Positions 34,769-43,718 of a stretch of DNA of 64,000 bases are shown piece by piece. Source of the stretch: Verrucomicrobiaceae bacterium (GTDB lineage Bacteria > Verrucomicrobiota > Verrucomicrobiia > Verrucomicrobiales > Akkermansiaceae). The notes under the pieces are model-generated. The model did not search any database, was not told the origin of the DNA, and saw nothing but the letters and a program-made list of their open reading frames with translations. Positions within the stretch are counted from its first letter, which is position 1, and every line of letters begins with the position of its first letter. The translations under genes were made by a program, and so were the position numbers. The stretch covers positions 1 to 64,000 of the forward strand of contig JAIYDP010000116.1 of assembly GCA_027487435.1 (NCBI GenBank), read 5' to 3'.

Positions 34769-37060
34769 TTGAAAAACCACTTACCCATCCGCAATTTTTT
34801 CCTCATTCTCGCATTTTCGTGCGGCATGGTTGTGGCGGATGATGAGCCGGAGGATAAGAATGCGGCAAATCCGGGACACTCGCACCAAGGGGATTCGTTC
34901 AACGAGGGCCCCCGTCAAGCAGCATCGTTGATCGGTGGCACGGGTGAGGTTACCATCCCGATTCAGACCACGTGGAAGCAAGGGCAGGCATACTTTGACC
35001 AAGGTCTCGGGCAACTTCATGGATTTTGGTATTACGAGGCGGAACGATCGTTTCGCCAGATCGCTGCTCACGATCCGGAATGCGCGATGGCTTATTGGGG
35101 CATGGCAATGGCAAATTGGGAAAACTTCGCGCGCGCCAAAGGCTTCATCGAAAAAGCCAAAACCCTGAGTGAAAAAGCCGATGAGCGCGCTCAGACCTAC
35201 ATCAAGGTACAGGCAAATTTCCTCGATGGAGAACCCGCGGACGAGAAAGCTCGCAGACAGGAGATGTTGCGTGATTTGGAGGATCTTGTTCACAAGTTCC
35301 CCGACGACATCGAAGCCAAGGCACTTCTCGCTGGTCGAATCTGGCAATTTTCTTACACTCCTCCGCAGATTGCCATCAGCAGTCATGAGGCTGTGGATGC
35401 CCTGCTGCAACAGGTTTTTTCAAAAAATCCGATGCATCCAGCGCATCACTACCGGATTCATCTTTGGGACAAGCGCAAAGCCGAGCGGGCCATCGATTCC
35501 GCTGCGAAGCTCGGTTTCACTGCTCCAGAGATCGCCCACATGTGGCACATGCCAGGGCATATCTACTCGAATCTTCACCGCTATGAGGATGCAATATGGC
35601 ACCAACAGGCATCCGCGTGCATCGATCACGCGCACATGTTGAAATATCGATTATTGCCCGATCAAATCCATAACTACGCGCACAACAACGAATGGCTCGC
35701 GAGAAACTGGATGAATCTTGGCAACGCCCAGGCGGCGCTCGAAATGTCGAAATCCCTTCTCGCCAACCCTCGGCATCCCAAGCTCAACAGCCTCGATGGC
35801 AAAGCCCATTCCTATCGTTTCGGTCGCATGCGACTGATCGAAACACTGGAAAAATTCGAACTCTGGGAAACAGCGTTGGATCTCGCTTCGAGTGAATGGC
35901 TCGAGCCTCTCGAAGCCCCAGAACACGAAAATCCGCGCCTGAAATTGTTAGGTCTGGCTCATTTCAGTCAAGGCAATCCAGAGAAACTGAAAGACATACA
36001 AACCGATCTCGAAAAACTCCGCGAGAAAACGAAAACAGTGCAAGAAGTCCAGAAAACGCAAGCACGCGAAAAAGCCACCAACGAAAACAAGAATCCCAAA
36101 GAGGTCGAGAAACTCGTGAACGACGCAGGAAAACAGCCTGGCCAACAAATCGAAACCATCGCAAAAACGATCACCGAGATACAAACGTATCTTACTGCGC
36201 TGGAGGCAAGTCAACCGCTCGCACGTGAAGTCTTGGAGAAATCATCCCGCCCGAAACATGCGATCGCTCTGCAATACATGGCTATGGGAGATCTGGAAAA
36301 GGCCGATTCCCTCAGTCGTGCCGAGAGCGAAGCGAACAAACGACAAGCTCTGCCCTTGGCGGCGAGAATCGAAGTTCTTCATCGCCTCGGTAAAACCGAC
36401 GAAGTGCGCCAGGTATTTGAGCGCCTGCGTGAGGCTTCCTCCCAGATCGATCTCACCGCGACTCCCTTTGCGCGTCTCAGTCCGATTGCAAAAAGCCTTG
36501 GCTATCCCGATGATTGGCGACAACCTTACCAAGCCGCTGCCGATTTCGGCGACCGCCCCAAGATCGACACTCTCGGTTCCATCCACTGGACACCACCCAT
36601 TGCGCCAGAATTTTCGCTTCCTGATCAGTCTCAACAACCTGTCAGCCTCAAAAGCTACCGAGGCAAACCGCTGATTCTGATTTTCTACCTTGGCCACGGA
36701 TGCCTTCATTGCTCCGAACAACTCAACGCCATCGCTGCCCGCATCGGTGATTTCCAAAGTGCTGGCCTCCCGGTTCTAGCGATCAGCACCGATCAGGTGG
36801 CCGAACTCCAAAAATCGCAGGCTAACTACTCCGCAGAAGGTCTTGCCTTTCCTTTTCCATTGGTTGCCGATGGAGAAAAGAAAATTTTCAAAGCCTACGG
36901 CACTCATGACGACTTCGAAGCAAAGGCGTTGCATGGTACGTTTCTCATCGATCCCGAAGGACGAATTCTCTGGTCAGATATCGCAGCCAATCCGTTCATG
37001 GATCTCGATTTCCTGATCAAAGAATCGCATCGCTTGCTGAGATTGCACGCTGGTCATTGA
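34769..37060 (+). CDS. Exported TPR protein with C-terminal redoxin domain
   Basis: 763 residues. I use the TTG at 34769 because it gives a good signal peptide (MKNHLPIRNFFLILAFSCGMVVA) and no ATG lies near enough upstream. N-terminal TPR-like helices: FDQGLGQLHGFWYYEAERSFRQIAAHDPECAMAYWGMAMAN and several more pairs to about 540. A charged coiled coil lies around 410-480. From about 610 comes an AhpC/TSA-type redoxin domain with FYLGHGCLHCSEQL (Cys645, Cys648). The CxxC pair suggests a thiol-disulfide role, probably fed by the DsbD gene that follows on the opposite strand. Odd point: the coiled coil is very Glu/Lys-rich. Confidence 0.8.
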   Translation: MKNHLPIRNFFLILAFSCGMVVADDEPEDKNAANPGHSHQGDSFNEGPRQAASLIGGTGEVTIPIQTTWKQGQAYFDQGLGQLHGFWYYEAERSFRQIAAHDPECAMAYWGMAMANWENFARAKGFIEKAKTLSEKADERAQTYIKVQANFLDGEPADEKARRQEMLRDLEDLVHKFPDDIEAKALLAGRIWQFSYTPPQIAISSHEAVDALLQQVFSKNPMHPAHHYRIHLWDKRKAERAIDSAAKLGFTAPEIAHMWHMPGHIYSNLHRYEDAIWHQQASACIDHAHMLKYRLLPDQIHNYAHNNEWLARNWMNLGNAQAALEMSKSLLANPRHPKLNSLDGKAHSYRFGRMRLIETLEKFELWETALDLASSEWLEPLEAPEHENPRLKLLGLAHFSQGNPEKLKDIQTDLEKLREKTKTVQEVQKTQAREKATNENKNPKEVEKLVNDAGKQPGQQIETIAKTITEIQTYLTALEASQPLAREVLEKSSRPKHAIALQYMAMGDLEKADSLSRAESEANKRQALPLAARIEVLHRLGKTDEVRQVFERLREASSQIDLTATPFARLSPIAKSLGYPDDWRQPYQAAADFGDRPKIDTLGSIHWTPPIAPEFSLPDQSQQPVSLKSYRGKPLILIFYLGHGCLHCSEQLNAIAARIGDFQSAGLPVLAISTDQVAELQKSQANYSAEGLAFPFPLVADGEKKIFKAYGTHDDFEAKALHGTFLIDPEGRILWSDIAANPFMDLDFLIKESHRLLRLHAGH

Positions 37061-37127
37061 GGATCTGAACGTTTCTCGGAAACATCCTATCCATCAGCAT
37101 CGGAGTCCGTGCGCATCTCGGGTTGAA

Positions 37128-39236
37128 TCACTTCGCGGGCTTCTTGGTGTTTTGTTCGATCAACTCTTTCATGTATCCTGCGGTGAGATTCGCTGGGGTG
37201 ATGATCGGATCTTTGCCGGGAATGTAGAGTACGTTGACAGGAATCGCCGAACGATCAAGCTCCGCTAAGGCCTTTTCAATTTGCGGCGATGGCTTCGTTT
37301 TATCGGCCTTCAGCGCGACGATGCTTCGCTCGGCAAACAATTTGATCACCTCATCATCGTAGGCAATGCGCTTGTTGACTTGGCAGGTAGCACACCACTT
37401 GGCGGTGAAATCGACGAAAACAGGTTTCTCTTCCTCTAACAGTTCTTCCACTGTATCCGCCGACCATACTTGCCAATCGAGACTTTGTTTGATGTTGCCT
37501 GCGACAAACATCCCCGACACGAAAAACATCAACGCCGTGATGCCAGCGACCATTTTCGCAGTTCTGCTGCTATGGAACGTACACCAACGGCCATAGATCC
37601 AGCAGGCAATGGCGATCAAGGTGAGTCCGATCAGCGGGCTGAGAAGATTGTCGTAATCGATGATACCGCCATAGACCCACAACAGGAATCCGGCACTGCC
37701 AAAGAGCAAAAAGGACATCGCTTGCTTGAAGGACTCCATCCACGCGCCGGGACGCGGCAGGTAATCGACGAACTTAGGAAAGGCGCTGAGCATGACATAA
37801 GGCAAAGCAAGGCCGATGCCCATGATGGTAAATGCCGTAAAAAACTGTAACGCAGGGAGTCCAATCGCCGCCCCGATGGCAGGGCCAAGAAATGGACCGG
37901 AGCAAGGAGTTGCCACGACGGTTGCCAGCAAGCCAGAAAAGAACGAGCCGCTGATGCCCTGTTTGGTTTGCAATTTCCCGCCGATGCTTGTCGCCGAGTT
38001 GCCGAATTCAAAAACTCCAGCAAGGTTGAGAGCCATCAGATACATCAAGATCATCAAGCTATACACCACCCACTGGTTTTGCAATTGGAAGCCCCAGCCG
38101 TCGGCACCGCCGCTAATGGTCGATCTCGCGGCAAAAAGGAATCCGCTGAGAACCCAAAAACTCACGAGCACTCCAACGGCAAACATCAGGCCATGGAGCA
38201 GGATTTTTTTCCGATCCGATCCCGCTTGCTGGACAAATCCTAAAATTTTGATCCCCAGGACGGGAAAGACGCAGGGCATCAAGTTTAAAATCATGCCGCC
38301 AAGAAACATCCCGAATAGCACCGGCATAAATTCCGACCAGGAAATGGTCTTGGTGATCGGACTGTTAGGCAAGCGCACGGCAGTCAACTTCCCTTGCTTG
38401 GTGTATTGCAAAAATCCTCCGAGCGTGTCAGTGGCAGCGATGGGTGTATCTAAGGCATCTTTGCGCTGAGTTTGCAGTTCAATGATCCATTTCCCATCGG
38501 TCTTGACCGCCTTTTGCGCTTGCGAAGAGCTGATCATCGGATGGTTCGAGATGAAATGCGCATCTTCTAGCGACTCTTCTCCTTCGATGACCAATTGGAG
38601 CTTATTTCCACGTTTTTCGAAGGAAAATTCTAAGTCGGATGCTTCACCCTGACGGCGACGAGCATTCTGAAATTCCACTGCCAGAGCGGTGTCGATCTCG
38701 GATGCCGCCGTAACTGGCAAGCTCATTTCGAGTTGGGCAGATTCGTTCTTGCAACTGTCTTTGCAGATCTGCCATGTCGCTTTTCCACGAAGATTTACTT
38801 GGGTGCCAGGCGCAAGATCTTTGGGAGCGGTAATCTCGACAATCAGAAAGGCCTCATCTTTCGAGTATTGGTAGCTAAACACCGGATTCGTTTCATCAAG
38901 TTGATAGAGCGGCTGATTCACATGAGGCACGGGCCACTGGATTTCGCTCGCTTGAAATCCAGCAGGCAATTGCCATTCGATCTTGGGACTTTCTTCAACA
39001 CCACCAGCATTGACGTAGTACGAGTGCCATTCCTCAGGATGAGAAAGTGCTAGGGCTACAGAAAATGTTTGCCCAGGAGCGATTGTCTTGCTCTCGCTCA
39101 AAAAACGCCACGCAGATTCGTCTTTCTTGCCATCCCCGAGGTTCCCCTGGAAAGGGTTTAGGGGATCAAAGCCCCATGCAGAAAACGATGCAACAATCCA
39201 TGCCGAGAGCAGAGCGAAAAAGCGTGTGGAAACCAT
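37128..39236 (-). CDS. dsbD: DsbD-type thiol:disulfide interchange protein
   Basis: 702 residues. Signal peptide, a periplasmic DsbD-alpha-like domain (SHPEEWHSYYVNAGGVEESPKIEWQLP), a central membrane domain with about eight helices including MPCVFPVLGIK and TPCSGPFLGPAIGA (each with a redox cysteine), and a C-terminal thioredoxin domain with FTAKWCATCQVNKR (Cys615, Cys618). It moves electrons from cytosolic thioredoxin across the membrane to exported thiol proteins. The TPR-redoxin protein encoded just downstream on the other strand is a plausible client. Normal length. Confidence 0.93.
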   Translation of the reverse strand: MVSTRFFALLSAWIVASFSAWGFDPLNPFQGNLGDGKKDESAWRFLSESKTIAPGQTFSVALALSHPEEWHSYYVNAGGVEESPKIEWQLPAGFQASEIQWPVPHVNQPLYQLDETNPVFSYQYSKDEAFLIVEITAPKDLAPGTQVNLRGKATWQICKDSCKNESAQLEMSLPVTAASEIDTALAVEFQNARRRQGEASDLEFSFEKRGNKLQLVIEGEESLEDAHFISNHPMISSSQAQKAVKTDGKWIIELQTQRKDALDTPIAATDTLGGFLQYTKQGKLTAVRLPNSPITKTISWSEFMPVLFGMFLGGMILNLMPCVFPVLGIKILGFVQQAGSDRKKILLHGLMFAVGVLVSFWVLSGFLFAARSTISGGADGWGFQLQNQWVVYSLMILMYLMALNLAGVFEFGNSATSIGGKLQTKQGISGSFFSGLLATVVATPCSGPFLGPAIGAAIGLPALQFFTAFTIMGIGLALPYVMLSAFPKFVDYLPRPGAWMESFKQAMSFLLFGSAGFLLWVYGGIIDYDNLLSPLIGLTLIAIACWIYGRWCTFHSSRTAKMVAGITALMFFVSGMFVAGNIKQSLDWQVWSADTVEELLEEEKPVFVDFTAKWCATCQVNKRIAYDDEVIKLFAERSIVALKADKTKPSPQIEKALAELDRSAIPVNVLYIPGKDPIITPANLTAGYMKELIEQNTKKPAK

Positions 39237-39293
39237 AGTGTTCTAGCGGAGCTACGCCGCGAATTTGTTCGATGTTAGGGCATCTAGTTGATA

Positions 39294-39328
39294 ATAAAAA
39301 ACACCCTCGGAACAAGGGCCGAGGGTGT
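39294..39328 (-). terminator. Rho-independent terminator of the RRM gene
   Basis: ACACCCTCGG-AACAAGG-GCCGAGGGTGT at 39301-39328 forms a strong stem of about 10 bp. On the minus strand it is followed by a run of six T (39295-39300). It lies 28 bp after the stop codon of the glycine-rich RNA-binding protein. Confidence 0.92.
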
Positions 39329-39356
39329 AAATCGAAAAAAGTTGGACGAGGGAATA

Positions 39357-39869
39357 TCAACCCCAATCGTCGCCGCCGCCTTTGTAGCCGCCACCGCCGC
39401 CGCCACCTTTGTAGCCGCCGCCGCCACCGCCTTTGTAGCCACCGCCGCCGCCGCCGCCTTTGTAGCCGCCGCCACCGCCGCCGCCGCCTTTGTAGCCACC
39501 ACCGCCGCCGCCACCTTTGTAGCCGCCGCCACCGCCGCCGCCACCTTTGTAGCCACCGCCACCGCCGCCACCTTTGTAGCCGCCGCCTGCGCCGCCTTTA
39601 AAGCCGCCACCGCCGCCTGTGCGGGGTTCGCGCTGTTCCGCAGCATTGATGCGTAGAGCACGGCCTTGGAAATCTTTATCATTCAGTGCTGCAATCGCAC
39701 TTTGTCCTTCTGCGTCGTCTGACATAGTCACGAAACAGAAACCCCGAGGGCGACCTGTTTCACGATCCATTACCATTTTCACGCGATCTACAGTGCCGTA
39801 GGTGCCGAAGAGTTCGACGATTTCCTCTTCTGAGGCCGAAAAGGGCAGGTTGCCCACATAGATATCCAT
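39357..39869 (-). CDS. Glycine-rich RRM RNA-binding protein
   Basis: 170 residues. A single N-terminal RRM: MDIYVGNLPFSASEEEIVELF holds RNP2 and GRPRGFCFVTMSDDAEGQSAI holds RNP1. From about residue 88 the chain is YKGGGGGGG-type low complexity with about ten Tyr-Lys-Gly units, ending GGDDWG. This is the layout of bacterial and cyanobacterial cold-shock RNA-binding proteins. The long Gly tail is likely disordered and could promote condensates. A strong terminator follows. The frames open on the opposite strand across the tail are artefacts of the repeated GGN codons. Confidence 0.92.
   Translation of the reverse strand: MDIYVGNLPFSASEEEIVELFGTYGTVDRVKMVMDRETGRPRGFCFVTMSDDAEGQSAIAALNDKDFQGRALRINAAEQREPRTGGGGGFKGGAGGGYKGGGGGGGYKGGGGGGGGYKGGGGGGGYKGGGGGGGGYKGGGGGGGYKGGGGGGYKGGGGGGGYKGGGDDWG
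39361..39610 (-). repeat. Tandem GGN/Tyr-Lys codon repeats in the RRM gene
   Basis: About 250 bp of CCGCCGCCACC...TTTGTAGCC units of 24-30 bp, coding for (Gly)n-Tyr-Lys. Unit length varies by whole codons, which suggests slippage-driven length change without loss of frame. Copy number may differ between strains. Confidence 0.8.
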
Positions 39870-40187
39870 AGTTGTGTAATAAGAAATACCGCTGTTTCAT
39901 GAAACATTGCATGAGACCTCAGCGATACAAGCCTACGCAATATTCTTGGTTGGAGTGACCGCGAACAAATAAGCGATTCCATAATTTCTCTTTTGAAACA
40001 AGAAAAAAATATAAAATTTACGATTTTTCATTACGCATCTCTTATCTATCACGGCTTCAGTAGCAGTTGCTCTGATGGACGATATGCCCGTGATGGCTTC
40101 ATTCTGCAACATCGCCTCATGCTTTTGTGCTGAATTTTTCCGCTTTTGCCGTGGACGTGGAAGTATTTTGGGCTAACCTGCGTTGCC
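39870..40187. other. Divergent promoter region, RRM gene / pgi
   Basis: 318 bp between the leftward RRM gene and pgi, with an AT-rich core at about 39980-40030 (AAGAAAAAAATATAAAATTTACG) that may hold promoters for both directions. The long upstream regions of cold-shock RNA-binding genes often act in the mRNA; no specific element is recognised here. Confidence 0.35.
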
Positions 40188-41762
40188 ATGTCATTTACTG
40201 CATTTTCTTCTGAGTTGCTCCGTTACCCATCGATGGGCTTTGTTTTGGATCTATCGCGCATGGATCTTCCTGCCGATTTCTCTGACACCATGGGTGCAAA
40301 GATTCGACGAGCTTTTGATGATATGGTTGCACTAGAAGCAGGTGCGATTGCCAATCCCGATGAACAGCGGATGGTCGGCCATTATTGGTTGCGCAATGCA
40401 GCACTCGCGCCGACAGCAGAATTGCGTGCTGCCATCACCGAGCCGATTGCCCAGTTGAAAGAATTTGCCGCAGCCATTCACAACGGCAGCATCACCAATC
40501 CCGCAGGTCAGACATTTGAGCGTGTCTTGTTGATCGGCATCGGCGGTTCGGCTCTAGGCCCGCAACTCGTGTCTCAAGCTTTGGCTCCCGAGACGCGTAT
40601 GCCCATTCATTTTCTCGATAACACCGACCCCGATGGCATCGACCGCGTGCTAGCTGAAATCGGTGCGGAACATTTTGCCCGCACCTTAGTCTTGGTGATC
40701 TCCAAGTCGGGTGGCACGCCTGAAACGCGCAATGGCATGATCGAAACTCGCGCGGCTTACGAGGCGCAAGGCTTGTCCTTTGGCAAATATGCCGCGGCGA
40801 TTACCGGCGTGGGTTCCAAGTTGGATCAATACGCACAAGCCGAAGGGTTTTTGACGCGCATTCCGATGGAAGACTGGGTAGGCGGACGCACCAGCGTGCT
40901 TTCCACCGTAGGCCTTGTGCCAGCGGCATTGCAAGGCTTGGACGTTGACGCGATGCTTGCCGGCGCGGCTGCGATGGATGAAATGACGCGCAAGCAAGAT
41001 GTCGCGACCAATGCCTCCATGCGCCTAGCCTTAGCATGGTATCACGAAGGCAATGGCAAAGGAGACAAGGACATGGTCGTGCTGCCTTACAAAGACTCCT
41101 TGGTGCTAATGTCAAAATATCTTCAACAATTGGTGATGGAGTCCTTGGGCAAAGAGCTTGATCTCGATGGCAATAAAGTCTGCCAAGGCATCGCCGTTTA
41201 CGGCAATAAAGGCTCCACCGATCAGCATGCCTACGTGCAGCAGTTGCGCGATGGTGTAGCGAATTTCTTTGCGACCTTCATCGAGGTGCGCAAAGGCCGC
41301 AACGGAGCGAAAATCGAAGTCGAGCCAGGAAATACATCCGCCGATTACCTGCAAGGCTTCCTGCGCGGCACCCGCAATGCGCTGTATCAAAATGGCCGAA
41401 AATCCATCACCATTTCCTTGCCTGAAGTCAACGCTTTCCAATTGGGTGTCCTGATCGCTCTTTTTGAGCGCGCGGTCTCTTTCTACGCCTCGCTTGTGAA
41501 CATCAATGCCTACCACCAACCAGGTGTGGAAGCTGGGAAAAAAGCTGCTGCGATCTTCTTAGCAACCTTGACCGCCGTGCGCAACGCGCTTTCTGCCGAT
41601 GCCGCAACAGCCACAGCCCTAGCAGCTTCGATCCAAGCCGCAACGGGTCTCGCTGCCGATGCAGAGGAAGTGTATCATTGCCTCAATCACCTCGCCGCCA
41701 ATGGCGATGCTGTCGTGACCCTCGGCGCAAGCGCAAGCGAAGACCTATTCCAACTTGCATAA
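40188..41762 (+). CDS. pgi: Glucose-6-phosphate isomerase
   Basis: 524 residues. Interconverts glucose-6-phosphate and fructose-6-phosphate. Family blocks: [34 protein letters not shown] (phosphate binding), and the C-terminal [17 protein letters not shown] with catalytic His and Lys. The frame opens upstream at 40146, but the ATG at 40188 ([11 protein letters not shown]) fits the family start better. Monocistronic, with about 800 bp of non-coding DNA after it. Confidence 0.93.
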   Translation: MSFTAFSSELLRYPSMGFVLDLSRMDLPADFSDTMGAKIRRAFDDMVALEAGAIANPDEQRMVGHYWLRNAALAPTAELRAAITEPIAQLKEFAAAIHNGSITNPAGQTFERVLLIGIGGSALGPQLVSQALAPETRMPIHFLDNTDPDGIDRVLAEIGAEHFARTLVLVISKSGGTPETRNGMIETRAAYEAQGLSFGKYAAAITGVGSKLDQYAQAEGFLTRIPMEDWVGGRTSVLSTVGLVPAALQGLDVDAMLAGAAAMDEMTRKQDVATNASMRLALAWYHEGNGKGDKDMVVLPYKDSLVLMSKYLQQLVMESLGKELDLDGNKVCQGIAVYGNKGSTDQHAYVQQLRDGVANFFATFIEVRKGRNGAKIEVEPGNTSADYLQGFLRGTRNALYQNGRKSITISLPEVNAFQLGVLIALFERAVSFYASLVNINAYHQPGVEAGKKAAAIFLATLTAVRNALSADAATATALAASIQAATGLAADAEEVYHCLNHLAANGDAVVTLGASASEDLFQLA

Positions 41763-41822
41763 CGCAGCGGTTCTGCTGTCCATGCTCGTACGCGACAAGA
41801 TTGGGGATTGTGGCATCGGGTT

Positions 41823-41848
41823 GCTCTACTTAGGATCTCGGGATTATA
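41823..41848 (-). repeat. Short dispersed repeat, copy 2 (reverse)
   Basis: GCTCTACTTAGGATCTCGGG matches the reverse complement of the repeats at 16101 and 49131 with one mismatch in the core (A for C); the following bases diverge slightly. It lies 60 bp past the pgi stop. A direct repeat AACGCAGCGG (41761 and 41881) flanks it, and a CCCCTTG/CAAGGGG stem lies to its right. Confidence 0.55.
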
Positions 41849-41991
41849 AGTGTCTGTCGTCCCTTGGCACCCCTTGATTCAACGCAGCGGGGGGCAAGGG
41901 GACTTTGACGATGGGACGATATTGTCACTTTCGAGTGGCGGAGGGTGGGAAATTGCAGTTGTTAGAGGTTTTTTGGCGAAAATTGGCAAAA

Positions 41992-42284
41992 ACAATGAAA
42001 ACTAAGGCTCCTACAATGAAAGCGAAGTTGAAAACAATGAAATTTTTGCGAAGTACAATGAAAACGGATTTTCCTACAATGAAAGATAACGATTCTACAA
42101 TGAAGGCGAGGGTTGCTACAATGAAAGCGATCTAAAGTACAATGAAAATGAGGCAATCTACAATGAAAGTGGAGCTTACTACAATGAGGATAAGATTTCT
42201 GCAATGAAAGTTAAGGCTCCGACAATGAATTTTTTTGTCCCAACAATGAAAGTGATGTGCGATACAATGAAGGCGAAACGGGGT
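41992..42284. repeat. 21-bp periodic array, 14 copies of ACAATGAA
   Basis: ACAATGAA (variants ACAATGAG, GCAATGAA) starts at 41992, 42013, 42034, 42055, 42076, 42097, 42118, 42139, 42160, 42181, 42201, 42222, 42243 and 42264. Every step is 21 bp except one of 20. Between copies are 12 variable bases, often ending CT; there is a weak consensus ACAATGAAAGNGANG. Weak half-copies may follow to about 42325. Read as protein, the plus strand gives TMKxxxx heptads but meets stop codons inside the array. The minus strand gives FHCxxxx heptads, open throughout but shifted in frame at the 20-bp unit. It fills the centre of an 811-bp gene-free region. The rest (42285-42573) shows nothing else. Possible explanations: a DNA-level array with two helical turns per unit, or the remains of a heptad-repeat gene. 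Confidence 0.9.
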
Positions 42285-42573
42285 GCAAGGCGGATTTTTC
42301 TGCAGCGATGAGAAATTTCGTCGGTTCAGGGCGAGGGATGGCATTTGCAATGGGGGGCGAGTTGGGAACATTGCGGAAGTAGGGGGATGCAAGAAATGAC
42401 CAGATGCCTGCGAGGCGGTGGGTGTTGATATCTTATCGTGTGACTGTCCCTTTGCAGATATTCGAGTGTTAGTCCCTTTGCGGCTTTCCTTGGCGATGTT
42501 GAAATGATGGGCATGGCGGATGGAATCAGCCGCTACGAATCTCATCAAGCTGGGGTGAGGGGAGGGATCTGGG

Positions 42574-43632
42574 TTAGAAAGACCAATCGAATTTGTCGAT
42601 TTCGCAGACGCAGGCGGCGAGGAGGAGGATGCCGCCTTTGATGTCGTCTTTGTGAGAGGACTCGATGGATTGATGGATGTGGCGGGTGGGGATGGAGACG
42701 GCTCCGGCTATGCTGCCGCCGGGAACCATGCGTTGAAGGTTGGCGGTATCGGTGCCTCCAGCGGGGAGGATTTCGTTTTGCCAGGTGATCTTATGCTTGT
42801 CGGCAGTTTTTTTCATGTAGCGAATCATGCGGTAGTCGCAGATGACCGAGGAGTCCATGAGCTTGATGGCGACTCCTTGTCCGAGGGCGGTGCATTGTTC
42901 TTGGGGGGTGGAACCGGGGGTGTCGAAGGCGATGGTGGTATCGAGACCGAAGGAGAAGTCGGGCTTGACGAGTTGAGCGGAGGTGGAGGCACCGCGAAGG
43001 CCGACTTCTTCTTGCACGGTGAAGACGGCGTAGAAGTCGTAGGCGGGTTTGCGTTTGGATTTTTTGAGTTCGCGCAGGGTCTCGATGAGCAGAAAGACGG
43101 AGGCGCGGTTGTCGAGGGATTTGACATTGACGGTATCGCCGAGCTCCATGAGAGGACTGAGGCGGGTGATGCTGTCGCCAACGGCGATGTGTTTTTCGAG
43201 TTCTTTTTTGGCGAGGCCGGTGTCGATGAAATAGTCGCGGAGTTGTGGGGCTTTGTTGCGTTCATCGGGCTGCATGATGTGAATGGGCTTGCTGCCCATG
43301 ACGCCGATGATGTCTTTGCGTCCGTGGATGATGACGCGCTGGGCAGTGAGGGTTTTGGGATCGAAGCCACCGAGGGGATGGAAGCGGACGAAGCCTTTGT
43401 CGTCGATGTGATTGACGATGAAGCCAATCTCGTCCATGTGAGCAGCGGCCATGATGCGCTTTTCGGCGGAGCGGCCTTTTTTGAGGGCGATGACGTTGCC
43501 CATATTGTCGATGGAAATCTCATCGGCGAGGGATTTGATTTCTTCGAGCACAAGCTTGCGGATGGCGATTTCGAATCCTGGGGCACCTGGGGCTTCGCAG
43601 ACGCGAGCAAGTAGTTTTACATCAATGGACAT
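42574..43632 (-). CDS. M42 family metallo-aminopeptidase
   Basis: 352 residues, tetrahedral-aminopeptidase family. Metal and catalytic blocks: AAHMDEIGFIVNHID (His-x-Asp), SLDNRASVFLLIETL, VFTVQEEVGLRGA (catalytic Glu pair), GLDTTIAFDTPG (Asp ligand), and AGAVSIPTRHIHQSIES (final His). It cuts N-terminal residues from peptides in the cytosol; some members are listed as cellulases in error. The frame runs 62 codons further upstream, but the ATG at 43632 begins the conserved MSIDVKLLARVCEAPGAPGFE. Divergent from the DUF2851 gene. Confidence 0.92.
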   Translation of the reverse strand: MSIDVKLLARVCEAPGAPGFEIAIRKLVLEEIKSLADEISIDNMGNVIALKKGRSAEKRIMAAAHMDEIGFIVNHIDDKGFVRFHPLGGFDPKTLTAQRVIIHGRKDIIGVMGSKPIHIMQPDERNKAPQLRDYFIDTGLAKKELEKHIAVGDSITRLSPLMELGDTVNVKSLDNRASVFLLIETLRELKKSKRKPAYDFYAVFTVQEEVGLRGASTSAQLVKPDFSFGLDTTIAFDTPGSTPQEQCTALGQGVAIKLMDSSVICDYRMIRYMKKTADKHKITWQNEILPAGGTDTANLQRMVPGGSIAGAVSIPTRHIHQSIESSHKDDIKGGILLLAACVCEIDKFDWSF

Positions 43633-43718
43633 GGAGGAAACTGTGATGGAAATAGGGGCAGTGTCGAGAAGATAAGCGTAGATTTGACAAATCTGTGCGG
43701 TGAAGCAAGGATGAGGGC

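Noticed and set aside
37105-37135. GCATCTCGGGTTGAATC as a further copy of the 36-bp dispersed repeat
   Set aside because: Only about 11 bases of the core match and the GTAGAG part is missing, so chance cannot be excluded.
39272-39656. Open frames on the plus strand and in the other minus frame across the glycine-rich tail
   Set aside because: They are artefacts of GC-rich codon repeats; the RRM frame explains the region and has a terminator.
41905-42135. 76-residue plus-strand protein with TMK heptads
   Set aside because: The repeat runs on past its stop codon and the frame has no ribosome-binding site; the regularity is in the DNA, not in this frame.
42132-42548. Minus-strand protein with FHC heptads
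   Set aside because: It covers only four of the 14 units before the frame shifts at the 20-bp unit; no homologous domain precedes the heptads. Kept only as a possible pseudogene in the array entry.
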